Assembly: GCA_029204225.1 (NCBI GenBank) | Contig: CM055092.1 | Span: 82,285,543 to 82,349,542 of the forward strand | Direction: 5' to 3' | Length of the DNA stretch: 64,000 nucleotides | Source of the DNA: Diphasiastrum complanatum | Lineage: Eukaryota > Streptophyta > Lycopodiopsida > Lycopodiales > Lycopodiaceae | In this document: one piece after another, positions 1 through 10,500 of the stretch | Layout: every line of letters starts with the position of its first letter | Position numbering within the stretch: position 1 is the first letter of the stretch | The notes under the pieces: generated by a model | What the model was told of the DNA's origin: nothing | What the model saw: the letters and a program-made list of their open reading frames with translations, nothing else | Databases searched by the model: none | Position numbers and translations under genes: made by a program

Positions 1-780
1 GATAAATTCTCCACATCATGAAAGAAAAAAAAGATCTATTCTCCATGCAGGTACAACTATTTATAGAAACCAATATGTCATTTAGCAACTTTCCCTAAGT
101 ATGGCCTAAAATGGCAACTTCTAGGTACTTAACCAAAAACCTAGAATTTCTAGTCTAGATGAAATATACCAAAAATGGCCAATTAGAATGGGTCCAAACA
201 TGACCTCATCTGCTTATCTACTTGTCAAAAATATTAATACCACTATCTAGAGCCTTATTGACAAATATGAAACTATCTCTACGTTGAGATTTCATTTTGG
301 CCTCCAAAAATGCCAAATAAAATGTCGAGACTATTTGACAATTTTCACATGACATAGGTGTTGGAATTCGATGCTCAGCCTCAAATCCATTCATTAATGA
401 GCATTATGAAAAACCAGAAACAAAAGGCTCGAATTTCTTAGCAAAAGATAAAAAAATTCAGGATTGAATTTTCTAGAATTTTTCGATATCGGATTGACTC
501 GAAAAATTCTATATTTTTTGATTCAGTGTATATTTTTTGAGTCAGTGTATATTTTTTGAGTCCTTTGTATATTTTTCGATATTTGTAAATTTTGATACTG
601 TCGGTCTAAAATTCGACCCAACAACTTTGCGTTAACAGTCCGCCTACTTTGTACATTCAAGGATGGTTGTAATAAATAAGACAGATAGCATTTAATGTTA
701 ATTTGATATTTAACAAGAAGAAGATATTTTGTAATAGACATATAAGTTGTGGATAGGAAGTTAGTAAAAAGACCTAATCT
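1..780. other. AT-rich intergenic/old repeat, no gene seen
   Basis: No coding region is convincing here. Positions about 480-760 read on the minus strand resemble 50540-50760 on the plus strand: both carry an 'acaaagtaggcgga' block followed by 'caaagttgttgggtcg'. This is therefore probably a remnant of the same dispersed element. A 19-bp tandem repeat (TATATTTTTTGAGTCAGTG type, about four degenerate units) lies at about 509-583. Confidence 0.5.
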
Positions 781-1037
781 TCACTAGAAAATTTCTTCTG
801 ATTTTCGAGTTTCTGTAGCCAACGTTATCACGACTGTAAGCTGAAGTTATCACTTCAAGCATTGTACTCACTATTTGATATTAATCAGAGTGCAAATTCT
901 CAATCTCACTACTGTATCATTCATATGTGCATTTGTCTGAATCATTCAATTTGAATATTTTGTTGTTAATTGTGGTGCTTCCGATCCTACACCAAGCTCA
1001 CTCATCAGCTTTTGCTCATTCCCACTGATTTTTGACA
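781..1037 (+). mobile_element. 3' part of a Copia LTR remnant
   Basis: The segment ends in TTTTGACA (CA terminus) directly before a degenerate tRNA-Met primer-binding site at 1038, followed by a gag reading frame at 1179. That order (LTR end, PBS, leader, gag) is what makes it an LTR. The 5' boundary cannot be placed because no second LTR copy is visible. Confidence 0.5.
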
Positions 1038-1049
1038 TGGTATGAAAGC
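1038..1049 (+). other. degenerate tRNA-Met primer-binding site
   Basis: TGGTATGAAAGC differs at three positions from the TGGTATCAGAGC that follows the intact Copia 5' LTR at 6286. It sits immediately after an LTR-like CA end and about 130 bp before gag. Confidence 0.55.
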
Positions 1050-1178
1050 AAGCTGCTCAGTAATCTGTACATTGTCTTGATTATCAAGTCTTGTTTCTAT
1101 CAAGACGTTGTTCTAGCAAGCTCACAACCAACAGTATTTTGAAATTGTTATTTCTACCAATGATCTCAATCAACTAGA

Positions 1179-1740
1179 ATGGATTCGTCTTCTAGTTTTT
1201 CTCTTATCGACAAACTCGATGGGAGTAACTACCATCTCTGGAAGTTCAAAATGAAGGTCATACTACTAGCGTGAGACATTGTTGATGGCACATAATTCAA
1301 ATTTGAAGGTGATGCATCCATTATCACCAAATGGAGACTGAGAGATGGCAAGGCTTTTGCCATGATCACTCTCAATATTAGGGATACACAAATCAGCCAC
1401 ATACGTGCTGTTCAAACTGCCAAGGATGCATGGGACATCCTAGCAACTCTCTACGATATCAGATATACCACATTCAAATTATATTTGAGGAAGAAATTTT
1501 TCTCCCTGAGAATGTCTAAAGCAAGAAGTGTTTCGAGTCATCTCAATGCTGTCAAAACTCTTATGGAGCGGATGGCTACAACTGGCTCAATCATAGAAAA
1601 TTCCAATGCTGTTATGACTCTATTATCGAGTCCACTTGAAGCCTATGAAAATTGGGTCTTAGCAATTTCTACCTAGGAGCACCTTGTCTTTCAAAAGTAA
1701 TTTCGATGCTTCAGACGAAGTTAGAAGATCTGCAACCTCT
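1179..1740 (+). pseudogene. decayed Copia gag (UBN2/RVT-type capsid domain)
   Basis: An ATG at 1179 opens a frame with the Copia gag start pattern (LDGSNYHLWKFKMK), broken by stops near 1273 and 1290. From 1362 an open stretch of 104 codons carries the conserved 'TAKDAWDILATLYD' and 'LYLRKKFFSLRMS' blocks of the gag capsid-like domain. It ends at a stop at 1674-1676, after which only a short stretch is gag-like. The closest relative in this window is the gag of Copia B (39504-40340), which shares 'DGKAFA.I.LNI.DTQI.H'. No zinc knuckle, protease or pol follows, because the sequence runs into the 3' LTR of a Gypsy element at 1770. It is a truncated dead copy. Confidence 0.75.
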
Positions 1741-1769
1741 CAGGCTCAGGGTCAGATACTCAAGCTCTG

Positions 1770-2684
1770 TGTTGGAAGTAAATTTGGTTTGTCAATGTTT
1801 CGCTAGATCTACTCACGATGTGGTGTAGTATAGAGATGATCGTCCACTTTCTAAGTTTCTACCAAGCTGGAAGTAAATCTGGTTTGTCAATGTTGGCTAG
1901 ATCTACTAACGATGTGGTGTAGTATAGAGAGGATCGTCTGCTTTCTAAGTTTCTACCAAGCTTCAGACGGAGTGCAAAAATAGAAAACAATGATGAATCA
2001 CTAAGACTTACCCAACTAGTGTTCGAAATAGAAATGAAACTAACTAAGATGACGAAATACAAAACCTTACTAAGGCTTACCCAACTAGCAAGGTGATTAA
2101 ACTAAATCCTAGATTAACACCCAAAGGGAATTAGAATGGAAGATTGCGGCTAATTAATAATCTATCAACAAAATACATGCCACAATACAAAGCAATGAGA
2201 AGGAGGCAAGAGGAGGCCCAAGCACCTTCCCTCAAGCTATGCACCTTCCCAAAGGGAACACAAATGAAATAGAGAGATAATCTCAAAAATAGAAAACTTG
2301 ATAGCTTAATCTCAAAAGTATTATTTACAAGGCAAATGCCTCTCCTTTTATGGCAAGGAGGGTCTTTCATAACTATCCACTAACTTATGAGACTAATCTA
2401 TTTCAAGCCTTTCTAGAACTTCTAACTTAGGATTTAAAACTTCAAAGTTTCTTAACTTAGGAAAACTTAAATAAATATTTCTAATCTTAAGTTTCCTAAG
2501 TCTAAGTTCTAAATCTAAGTTTAAGCTATTTTATTATTTTTTAAGCTTCTACTCATGGGCTTACAAACACATGCCATGGCGGAAGTTTATTAACAAACAC
2601 TCGTATGTGGACTTACAAAACACATGCCACGGAGTTTTATTTTTCTCTTTTTTATTTTTTTCTGTATTAGCACAGATGCTAACA
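1770..2684 (-). mobile_element. 3' LTR of minus-strand Gypsy element G1
   Basis: Read on the minus strand it begins TGTTAGCATC directly after a polypurine tract and ends ACTTCCAACA, giving TG...CA termini and a length of about 915 bp. A second copy of this LTR family lies at 47120-47888 on the plus strand; the shared stretch includes 'ctccgtggcatgtgtttt' and 'ccataaaaggaga', the latter a TATA-like motif. This copy carries an internal 95-bp tandem duplication at 1774-1962. The matching 5' LTR of the element was not found in the window. Confidence 0.8.
1774..1962. repeat. 95-bp tandem duplication inside the G1 LTR
   Basis: Two copies, starting at 1774 and 1869, share the same order of blocks: GGAAGTAAAT, then 'gctagatctact', then 'gatgtggtgtagtatagaga', then 'ctaagtttctaccaagct'. 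They differ by a handful of bases. The related LTR at 47120-47888 has only one copy at its 3' end, so the duplication is specific to this insertion. Confidence 0.85.
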
Positions 2685-2700
2685 TTATCTCCCTCCTTAT
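2685..2700 (-). other. polypurine tract of Gypsy G1
   Basis: The minus strand reads ATAAGGAGGGAGATAA immediately before the LTR start TGTTAG. This is the expected plus-strand priming site for a minus-oriented Gypsy element. The accessory ORF stop codon (2697-2699) overlaps its start. Confidence 0.8.
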
Positions 2701-5423
2701 TGGATTGGTGGTCCCACACCAATCGAAGCCTTTTCTTCTTGGATCTTCTGTGCTTCTTGGAGGCGAGACTGTTGTTGTCGGGAGTGGTAGATTGTAGTGC
2801 CGATGCCCTCCATCATTTTTCGCCATAGTTTGTTCAGAAAGGGTATGGGTTTGTAATAATGGAGCATACCCTGTAGAAAGTTGTGGGTTTTCCATAGCTC
2901 CACCATATCAACGTGCAGGGCTGAAGTTAGTGCAGTGCGATAATAGAGCCTTGCTATGTTGATGTGGTCTTCTTGCGTTCGTAGTGGTTTATTGATATCA
3001 AGGGTGATTGGGGGTAGTAATGTTTCTTGGCAAACTCTTGAGAGGCATGCAACTCCTTGCTTGGTTCTGTGGACGTGATTCTGTGCCAGATGGTTGGTGC
3101 TTCAGAGGCAATCTCATGTTGAATTTGGGGATCAAGGTCAGGACAGAGGGGAGAGAAAGAGTTAGCTTCAGCAATTCTTTGTGACTCAGGAGAAAATTGG
3201 CGTTGAATTAATGGGGGGTTAGTGGTGTCGAGAGGGTTAGAAGCGGTGGAAGGAAAAAGATAATGTTGGGAGTTGGTACCACCAGAGCTTGATGGATTGG
3301 TTGGTGCTTGAGCTCCTTGCCCCAGGGGTTGGCCTTGAAAGGAGGAGACTTGAGTAGCAGAGGAGGCTGCTGGAGTCCTACTCCATCTCCACCATTTGGT
3401 CCATCAAAGTGGTGCCCGAAATCATTGAACTGGGTGTGCTCTGCATGGACAGACAACATCGATTGGACAGCTGCCTTTAACCGTTCTTCCAGGGTGGCAA
3501 TGTGCTGGTTCAGGGCCTCGACGGAAGCAATGTATGATTTTTGTAGTTTTGTGTGCTGCTCCATCGTGGCTTTCAACTTTTGGACCAGCGTTTGATAAGC
3601 CACCACTGGAATGGGAGTTCTCTCAGGAATAACTGGTGGTGTGAATTCGTTGAAGCCCACCAATTCCAACTGTTCTTTCATAGCGGAACGTGCGGCTTGT
3701 GCATATGCTACAGCCTTATTCCTTTCTACTTTGATGTTATCGATGGTATTCTACATGTTGGATACCTGCAGTTGGAGTTGATTCTGGAGGTGGAGGAGCA
3801 TCTGCTGTTGTTGTTGATTATAATTGGTGAGATTTTGGGTCTGCAACTGTTGTTGCTTGTTTTTCACTTCCAGTCTTGTTTTTTCTTTCTAAAGGTCCGC
3901 CATAGTGCCATCGTCAAATTGTCGCATGGTATATTTTCCTCCTAGGGTGCCGAATAGATTGTATTGGAGCTCATTCACCAACCATACCACTTTTTGGGCT
4001 GCAAGGGATAATTGCTCCCAAGGGCGAATGTCAGGAAGGGTGTGTGTATAGTTAGGATATGACATTGAATTAAAGGGTAAAAAATCAGGAACATGGTTAG
4101 ATGGAGATGAATGAAAGGTAGGTGGAGGTGATTGAGGGATGATGGGTGAAAGAGGTGGGGAGATACTGCATGGCAGAGATGTGTGGATTGGGTTAGTGGT
4201 GACAGTGGTTGATGGAATTCTGGTTAGTAATTGTAATGCAAAATCAGCTACATTGACTATAGAGTCAAGTAGGGTGGATATTTGCATAGGTGAGGGCTTT
4301 TGTGAAAGTGTGGAATCGAAGCCCGTGTTGAGAATGAGTGACAGTGTGGAGGTGGTGGTGGAAGTGTGAGACCAAGTGAGGGAGTTGGGGTTGTGGAGGG
4401 TGCATGTGTGGATGGAACCATGCCCATAGGATCAGAACTAGAAGTGCCTGCTGCCACTGAGCTACCTGCTGCTGCCGCTATTGCTTGTTTGCATTGTTGG
4501 GACTGGTGGAGTAAGGAGTAAGGCCTCCTGCTGTGCTAGGACCTCCTTTGGGACCTAAGAGGGTTTAAGACTCTCTCCGAATTCAGCATACTTAGCCTCA
4601 ATGTCGTTGGATAAAATGTCATGAGGGACATCGGCTTCTATGCTGATCGCCTTCTCTTTTTGCTTCTCAGTGGGTGGTGTTGGTGAAACTGGTTCTGCTG
4701 TAGGTTGGGGGCTGGCTCGCTTCTTAGTGCTTGGATAGTGATCATCAAGCTCTTTGATGGCAGCAGCTGCCTGAGACCCCAACTGTTTGGTGACCAACAT
4801 GTGGAGGAGATATCCACACTTGGTAATTGGTTTTCTGGCTTTCAAGGCCTCGCACTGTTTTTTTGCTACCTTCCTAGCCCACTTGTAGTTTTGAGTGGGA
4901 TCGTCCATGGTGAAAGTCAAAGAGAAGAGGTCGTTCGGTGGTATGTGATCCATCTTGGTAGTATGCACCTCGACCATGGTGACGAGGAGTTCTGAGGCAG
5001 CCTGGAGATGGGGATCTGTGATGAGGCGTACATGGATCTCGTCGTTGGTTTGGGCAATAGTTTTGCTGTCCTCGATCAGAAACTTTGTAAAATACTTGGC
5101 ATCATAGTTGGTGCCCTTTCCATGGATCGTCTCTCCGAGATTAGGGAAGCCAATGCTCTATAGATGCTCAAGAGACGTTGATGATTGTATAACTGCCACT
5201 CTTAGATGTAAGCTTAAAAGTCTGGAATTCATCCGAATAGGTTGAGTAGGCCGCTCGGATCAGGCTCTCGCTCTGCTGGTCACGGAAGTGAGTCTAATCA
5301 AATCTAAGGGTTGTGAGGATATCCTTGGCCAGGATGAGCTACTCGGCGTAATTCTCGATACAAATCATAAAAATGTCCCCTGAATAAGACGTAAGGGGTT
5401 TACGGCTATGCAGAGAGAGCGAG
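2697..5423 (-). pseudogene. Gypsy G1 3' accessory ORF (two-domain, non-gag/pol)
   Basis: Read on the minus strand, a broken reading frame fills the space between the spacer and the polypurine tract. The N-terminal part (about 5390-4560) includes a 'KPITKCGYLLHML' block and matches the plus-strand ORF at 27230-27910, which has 'QPITVLGYLMTYI'. The middle (about 4560-3700) is Pro/Ser/Thr/Gln-rich. A predicted coiled-coil-like stretch lies near 3600-3480 (LVQKLKATMEQHTKLQKS). The C-terminal part (about 2990-2700) has 'EDH...ARLYYRTA' and 'VELWKTHNFLQ', matching 'EDHGMMAMLYYRVA' and 'VEDWQKMGFVE' in the 27230 copy. It ends at a TAA touching the polypurine tract. Several stops and frameshifts make this copy non-functional. 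Function is unknown; position and the tRNA-Asp primer of the family resemble the extra ORF of Athila-type Gypsy elements, which is an inference. The young Copia inserted at its 5' edge. Confidence 0.7.
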
Positions 5424-6285
5424 TGTTGAAAATTGTCACTTCTCACTTGACATTGGTTCATGTAAATATTGATCAAACATTAGAATATGTTGATGATATG
5501 ATTTCACACGTGTGGAGCATGTTCCCATGTGTGAAAGGATGTACTTTTCATGTTTGTATATATCCAAATTGATTTTGTATCATTCTAGTTAGTGTGAACA
5601 TGAAATGACTAGTTTTTAGTCAAGTTGACTAGTCACCTACAAATTAGCTTTTCCTTGCATGTGCATGAGTAAATGCTCCCACATGGCAAGTGGATGTTCA
5701 CATGTGTGTATAGAGTACTAGAAGATAAGAGTTGACCATTTTCCTTAGATCCTATTTTGTAGGGAATATTCCTATATTCTAGGAGACTAGCTTTTTGGAT
5801 TTTAGTCATATTCTAGAAGGTCAACTATTGGATAAGGATCAAGGATGGATCAAATGGATAGATATGAGTGATGTGGCACTCTTCACACGTGTGAAGTCCT
5901 GCTGGACTGTACCAGACTCATGGATGTACTTGATCCATAAAAGGATCATCATTTTGCTAAGAAAATTGATGAGACTTTTGCACTCTACACTTTTGTGAGA
6001 TTTCTAGTCATTTGTCTTGTGATTTTTATGCATGATTGCTATCTAGTATCATTGTACTTGTTGTTTCAGGTGCAGGCCGTACAGTGGACAGTACTCCACA
6101 CGTGTGAAGCCGCTCTCACTAAAAAATGATGTGTTGATCCATTGCTCTTGCTTAAATCCAAGTGTAGTGAATCTAGATCAAGATCTAATGTGTAGAACTT
6201 GATAGATTCATTGATTAAGCAACCAATAACTCTCTATGATTGTAAAGTACAATCATTATTGTCCTAAAAACTGTAAATTTTATCA
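5424..6285 (+). mobile_element. 5' LTR of the young Copia
   Basis: It begins TGTTGAAAAT and ends TTTTATCA. It holds three perfect CACACGTGTG palindromes (5505, 5884, 6097); the 3' LTR has the same three. A TATA-like 'tgtatatatcc' lies near 5575. A short open frame at 5795-5998 is present identically in both LTRs and is not treated as a gene. Confidence 0.95.
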
Positions 6286-6297
6286 TGGTATCAGAGC
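6286..6297 (+). other. primer-binding site, initiator tRNA-Met
   Basis: TGGTATCAGAGC follows the CA end of the 5' LTR with no gap. It is complementary to the 3' end of plant initiator tRNA-Met, the usual Copia primer. Confidence 0.95.
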
Positions 6298-6881
6298 TAA
6301 GTAAGAGAGTGATCATTGAATCATAAATCCTGTAAAGATCATTGGCAAAATTTGTTTTTTGGCCAATACTAGTGAGGGCGAGTTCTTCTAGAGTGATAGC
6401 TTGTAATCATTTGGATCAAAACGACTTGGAGGCTGTGTATGTACTTTTCACACGTGTGAAACCGTACAGCAACTTTCAATTCAAGTTACTTTGTGTTTTT
6501 TGGTCCCAAAATCACAATACTAGTTCATTTTTGGTGCTTTTTGAAGCATAGTATTGATCTAGATTCATTCTAACTAATGCCTATGACCAAATAGTGTTTT
6601 GGATCATTGAAGCATTTCTTTTTAGAGTCTAAGATCAGATCTAAGAGGCTGATTTGTTCAGATCCTTAGTTGAAGTGAAATCTCTAAGAAAAGTGTAAAG
6701 CAATTTTTTTTTGTGAGAGTGAAAGCTAGAAATTTTTGGTAAGATCTTTGAGTATCATTCAAGCTTGTGTGTTAGTTTGATAGAGACAAGCCTATAGGCA
6801 TTCTAGTAAGCTTTAGGCCACTTCATAGATCTTTTAAAATTCAAAAATCTTTGTGATTTTTAAAAGAGCATTCATTCTAAA
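6298..6881 (+). other. untranslated leader of the young Copia
   Basis: This is about 584 bp between the primer-binding site and the gag ATG. It contains a fourth CACACGTGTG palindrome at 6449-6458. A 69-codon open frame at 6342-6551 resembles no known protein and is treated as chance. Confidence 0.7.
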
Positions 6882-7550
6882 ATGTCATCCATGGGTGGAT
6901 ATTTGATGGAACCAAGTGAGAGACTCACTTCCACAAATTATTCCATTTGGAAAGTGAGAATGGAATCACTCCTAGTGATCCATGATCTATATGACATAGT
7001 TCAAGGAGTAGAGGAAGAGCCTCAAACTCCCCAAGAACAAGCCAAATACAAGAAGAGAGCAAGATTAGCTCTACATTGCATAAAGTTAAATGTATGCAAT
7101 GACCTCTTGAAAGAGGTGTCTTCTTGTACCTCATCCAAAGAGGCTTGGGATTCATTAAAGAGCATTTATGAATCCAACAATACTTCAAGAATCCTCATGC
7201 TAAGAAATCAAGTTTTCCAAAGCATGAAAGGAAGTGGAGAGAGTGGACAAGAGTATGTTCTTAGGATCAAATCTCTTAACAAGGAGTTAAGTGCAATAGG
7301 AGAGAAGATCCAAGATCAAGAACTAGTACAAATCATTTTGAATGGTCTAAGTGATGAGTTTACCAACTTAGTCCAATCATTTGCCATTCAAGACTCTCTT
7401 CCATCCATTGAAAAGTTGCACAATGTTCTTGTGGCCGAGGAGAGTAGGCTTCTACACTCAAGACAAGAATGGATAGCATGTCACTTAATGGAGGAGAGGA
7501 GAAAGCTAACTTTACATCTAAAGGCAAGAAAAAGCAAAATCCATTCATGA
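6882..7550 (+). CDS. gag: Copia gag, N-terminal capsid part
   Basis: It encodes 222 residues from an ATG (MSSMGGYLMEPSERL). The gag/UBN2 capsid-like domain spans roughly residues 10-185, with the conserved 'NYSIWKVRMESLL', 'SSKEAWDSLKSIYES' and 'VQIILNGLSDEF' blocks. Gag packages element RNA in cytoplasmic particles. The last ~25 codons (from about 7470) are out of register: in sister element A (18004-19122) the equivalent sequence continues in one frame to a zinc knuckle, whereas here the knuckle is in the overlapping pol frame. The frame stops at 7550. Either a one-base indel or a programmed shift must lie between 7448 and 7550. I see no classical slippery heptamer, so a recent mutation is the simpler reading. 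Confidence 0.85.
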   Translation: MSSMGGYLMEPSERLTSTNYSIWKVRMESLLVIHDLYDIVQGVEEEPQTPQEQAKYKKRARLALHCIKLNVCNDLLKEVSSCTSSKEAWDSLKSIYESNNTSRILMLRNQVFQSMKGSGESGQEYVLRIKSLNKELSAIGEKIQDQELVQIILNGLSDEFTNLVQSFAIQDSLPSIEKLHNVLVAEESRLLHSRQEWIACHLMEERRKLTLHLKARKSKIHS

Positions 7551-10500
7551 AAAATCAAGGCAAGGAGGCCGAGATGAAGAATGGAGGATCTACCTCCAAA
7601 GGCAAAGTGAAGAACAAGGCAAAACTAAAGTGTTTCTTTTGTGGAAAGAAAGGACACTTTGCCTCAGAATGCTACTTGAAGAAGAATCAACAAGCCAAAG
7701 GAGATCAAGGGGACATTGCTCAAGAGGAAGAATATGAGGATGGATTCAACACATCCTTAATGGTTGCATCTACACCAACTTCAAGTCAAGACACATGGTG
7801 GATAGATAGTGGGGCTAGTTCCCACATGTCCTTTAACAAGCATTATTTTTCTACTCTTCTATCTTGTAATGACTCTAAGAAGTCAATATACACTGCTAGT
7901 GATCAAGCATGCAAGATAGATGGCATAGGATCTATACCTCTTTGTTTAGGCACATCTAAAAGGATAGATCTAGATAATGTTTTGTATGTTCCTACCATTT
8001 CAAGAAACTTGCTTAGTGTAGGACAATTAATGGACAATGGACTAGATGTACATTTCAAGAATGGAGTTTGTTCCATCTTGAAAAATGATAAGTGCATAGC
8101 TAGTGGCATTAAGCAAGGGAGACTTTTCAAGTTGGATGCTAATGTTGCAAGTGAAAGTGTGAACTTGGCTAGGGAGGAGCTAACTCAAGTGGAGCTTTGG
8201 CATAAGAGATTAGGCCATCCTAATCTTCAATCCATGGAGTCAATGGCAAGCAAGGAACTAGCTCTCGGCCTACCAAGAGCTTTCAAGAAGTGTGGAAAAA
8301 TGTGTGAGGCATGTGGCCTTGCAAAGTCACACAAATCTTCTTACAAGAAATCTTCATCAAGATCTCTCTCTCCCTTGGATCTCATACATTCTGATGTACA
8401 TAGTTTTTCACATGCAAGTAATGGAGGTGCCTTGATGTATGTAACTTTTATAGATGATTGTACTAGATTCACATGGATTGAGTTACTATCAAAGAAAAAT
8501 CTTGTTTATGAAGCTTTCATTAAGTTCAAGTCTCTAGTAGAGAAACAACTTAGTACTTCTATCAAAGCACTAAGATGTGATAATGGAGGAGAGTACACCT
8601 CCAATAAAATGAAAGACTTTTGTGAGATCAATGGTATTAAGTTACAATACACTTGTTCCTACACCCCTCAACAAAATGGGGTGGCCGAGAGGAAAAATAG
8701 GAGTCTATGTGAGTGTGCAAAGTCCTTGAGGCTTGATGCATCACTTCCCATCTCATTTTGGGGAGAAGCCATAACATGTACTAATTATTTGTGTAATAGA
8801 CTTCCTAGTAGTGCTATAGATGGGATCTCACCTTATCAAGCCTTGTTTGATAAGAAACCCAATGTAAAATATTTTAAGATCTTTGGATGTACTTGTTATG
8901 TACACATTCCTTTGGAGACTAGAAGGAAAGAAGATGCTACCTCCTTCAAAGGAATCTTTGTTGGCTATGGAGAAAATAGCAAGGGATATAGGATATATGA
9001 TCCTACATCCAAGAAAGTAAAGGTAAGCAAGGATGTACTTTTTGATGAGTCACAATTTGCTAAGAGCTTGTCAAATGGATCTAACCCATTGTGCATTGAA
9101 GATCTTGACAAATCCGAGGAGGATCTTGACAAACCCGAGGAGGATCATGACAAACCCGAGGATGGAGATTTGGATCCAAGTCAAAAGGGGCCAAGAAGAT
9201 CATCAAGGAGCAAGGCCGAGCCCTCAAGGCTTACCTATGTGGACAAGGGAAAGCAAAAGGAAGGCTCTACATCTTCTACCTCTTACTCTTTTTTAGCTAC
9301 ATTGATTGAAGAACCATCATCTTTTGAAGAAGCATGTAAATCTAAAGTTTGGAGAGATGCAATGCAAGTAGAGTATGATGCATTAGAAGAAAATCATACT
9401 TGGAATCTTGTAAATCTTCCAAGAGGAAAGAAACCACTTGCATGTAAGTGGATTTATAGAATTAAGTACAATCAAGATGGATCTATTAGTAAATACAAAG
9501 CTAGGCTTGTTGCTAAGGGATTTCTTCAAATAAAAGGATTGGATTATGAAGAAACATTTGCACCTGTAGCTAAGCTTGTAACTATTAGATTAATCATTTG
9601 CATTGCTACTTTGTTCAAATGGGATCTCTACCAAATGGATGTGACAAATGCCTTCTTGAATGGCTTCTTAGAAGAGGAAATCTACATGATGCAACCCGAG
9701 GGCTTCATCAAGATTGGTGAGGAGCAAAAGGTGTGCTACTTAAGGAAGAGCCTATATGGCTTGAAGCAAGCTCCTAGAGCTTGGTACTCTAGGTTGCATG
9801 ATTTTCTCTATTCCCTTGGCTTTGTACTAAGTGCTTATGAACCTTCTTTATATTTCAAATGTAATGAAGGAAAGATCATCATTTTGGTTCTTTATGTTGA
9901 TGACATCATTATGACAGGAAATGATGATGATGGCATAGGCAAAGTAAAAGTTGACTTATCTAGTGAGTTCAAGATGGTAGATCTAGGCTTCCTAAAGTTT
10001 ATACTTGGGATAGAAGTGTCTAGAAGTAGCAATTGTACTTTCATAAGTCAATCTAAGTATGCTACTTCCATTCTTGAAAGATTTGGTATGAAAGATTGTA
10101 AGGGGATTGACACCCCTATGGAGCATGTTGTGAAAGCAACTAATGAAGGTGATGAAGCATCCTTTGAGGACATCACTCTCTTTAGGAAGCTTATAGGCTC
10201 TCTAATCTATTTAACCATCACTAGACCTGACTTAAGTTTTTGTGTAAGCAAGTTGAGTCAAAGTATGCAAGCTCCTTTAATTCATCATTGGAAAAGTGCC
10301 AAGAGAGTACTTAGATATGTTTCTAGTACTAGATTTTTTGGTATACTTTATGAAGGATCTAACTTGCACTTGAGAGCCTACTCGGATTCAGATTTTGCAG
10401 GTGACAAGATGGATAGGAAGTCCATTAGTGCATTTGCAACATTTCTTTGTGGAGGAGTGATATCTTGGCTTTCCAAAAAGCAAGATACAATCTCACTATC

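Noticed and set aside
2571-4369. Plus-strand frames (2571-2828, 3308-3595, 3553-3945, 4139-4369)
   Set aside because: They are shadows of the minus-strand accessory ORF, whose domains match another copy elsewhere in the window.
5795-5998. 67-codon frame inside the young Copia LTR, repeated at 11246
   Set aside because: It recurs only because the LTR recurs. It has no motif and is not in the internal coding region.
6286-6297. tRNA gene fragment at TGGTATCAGAGC sites
   Set aside because: Only 12-13 bp match and each lies next to an LTR end, so these are primer-binding sites and not tRNA genes.
9033-9296. 87-codon frame overlapping pol
   Set aside because: It is an out-of-frame shadow of the acidic linker in pol.
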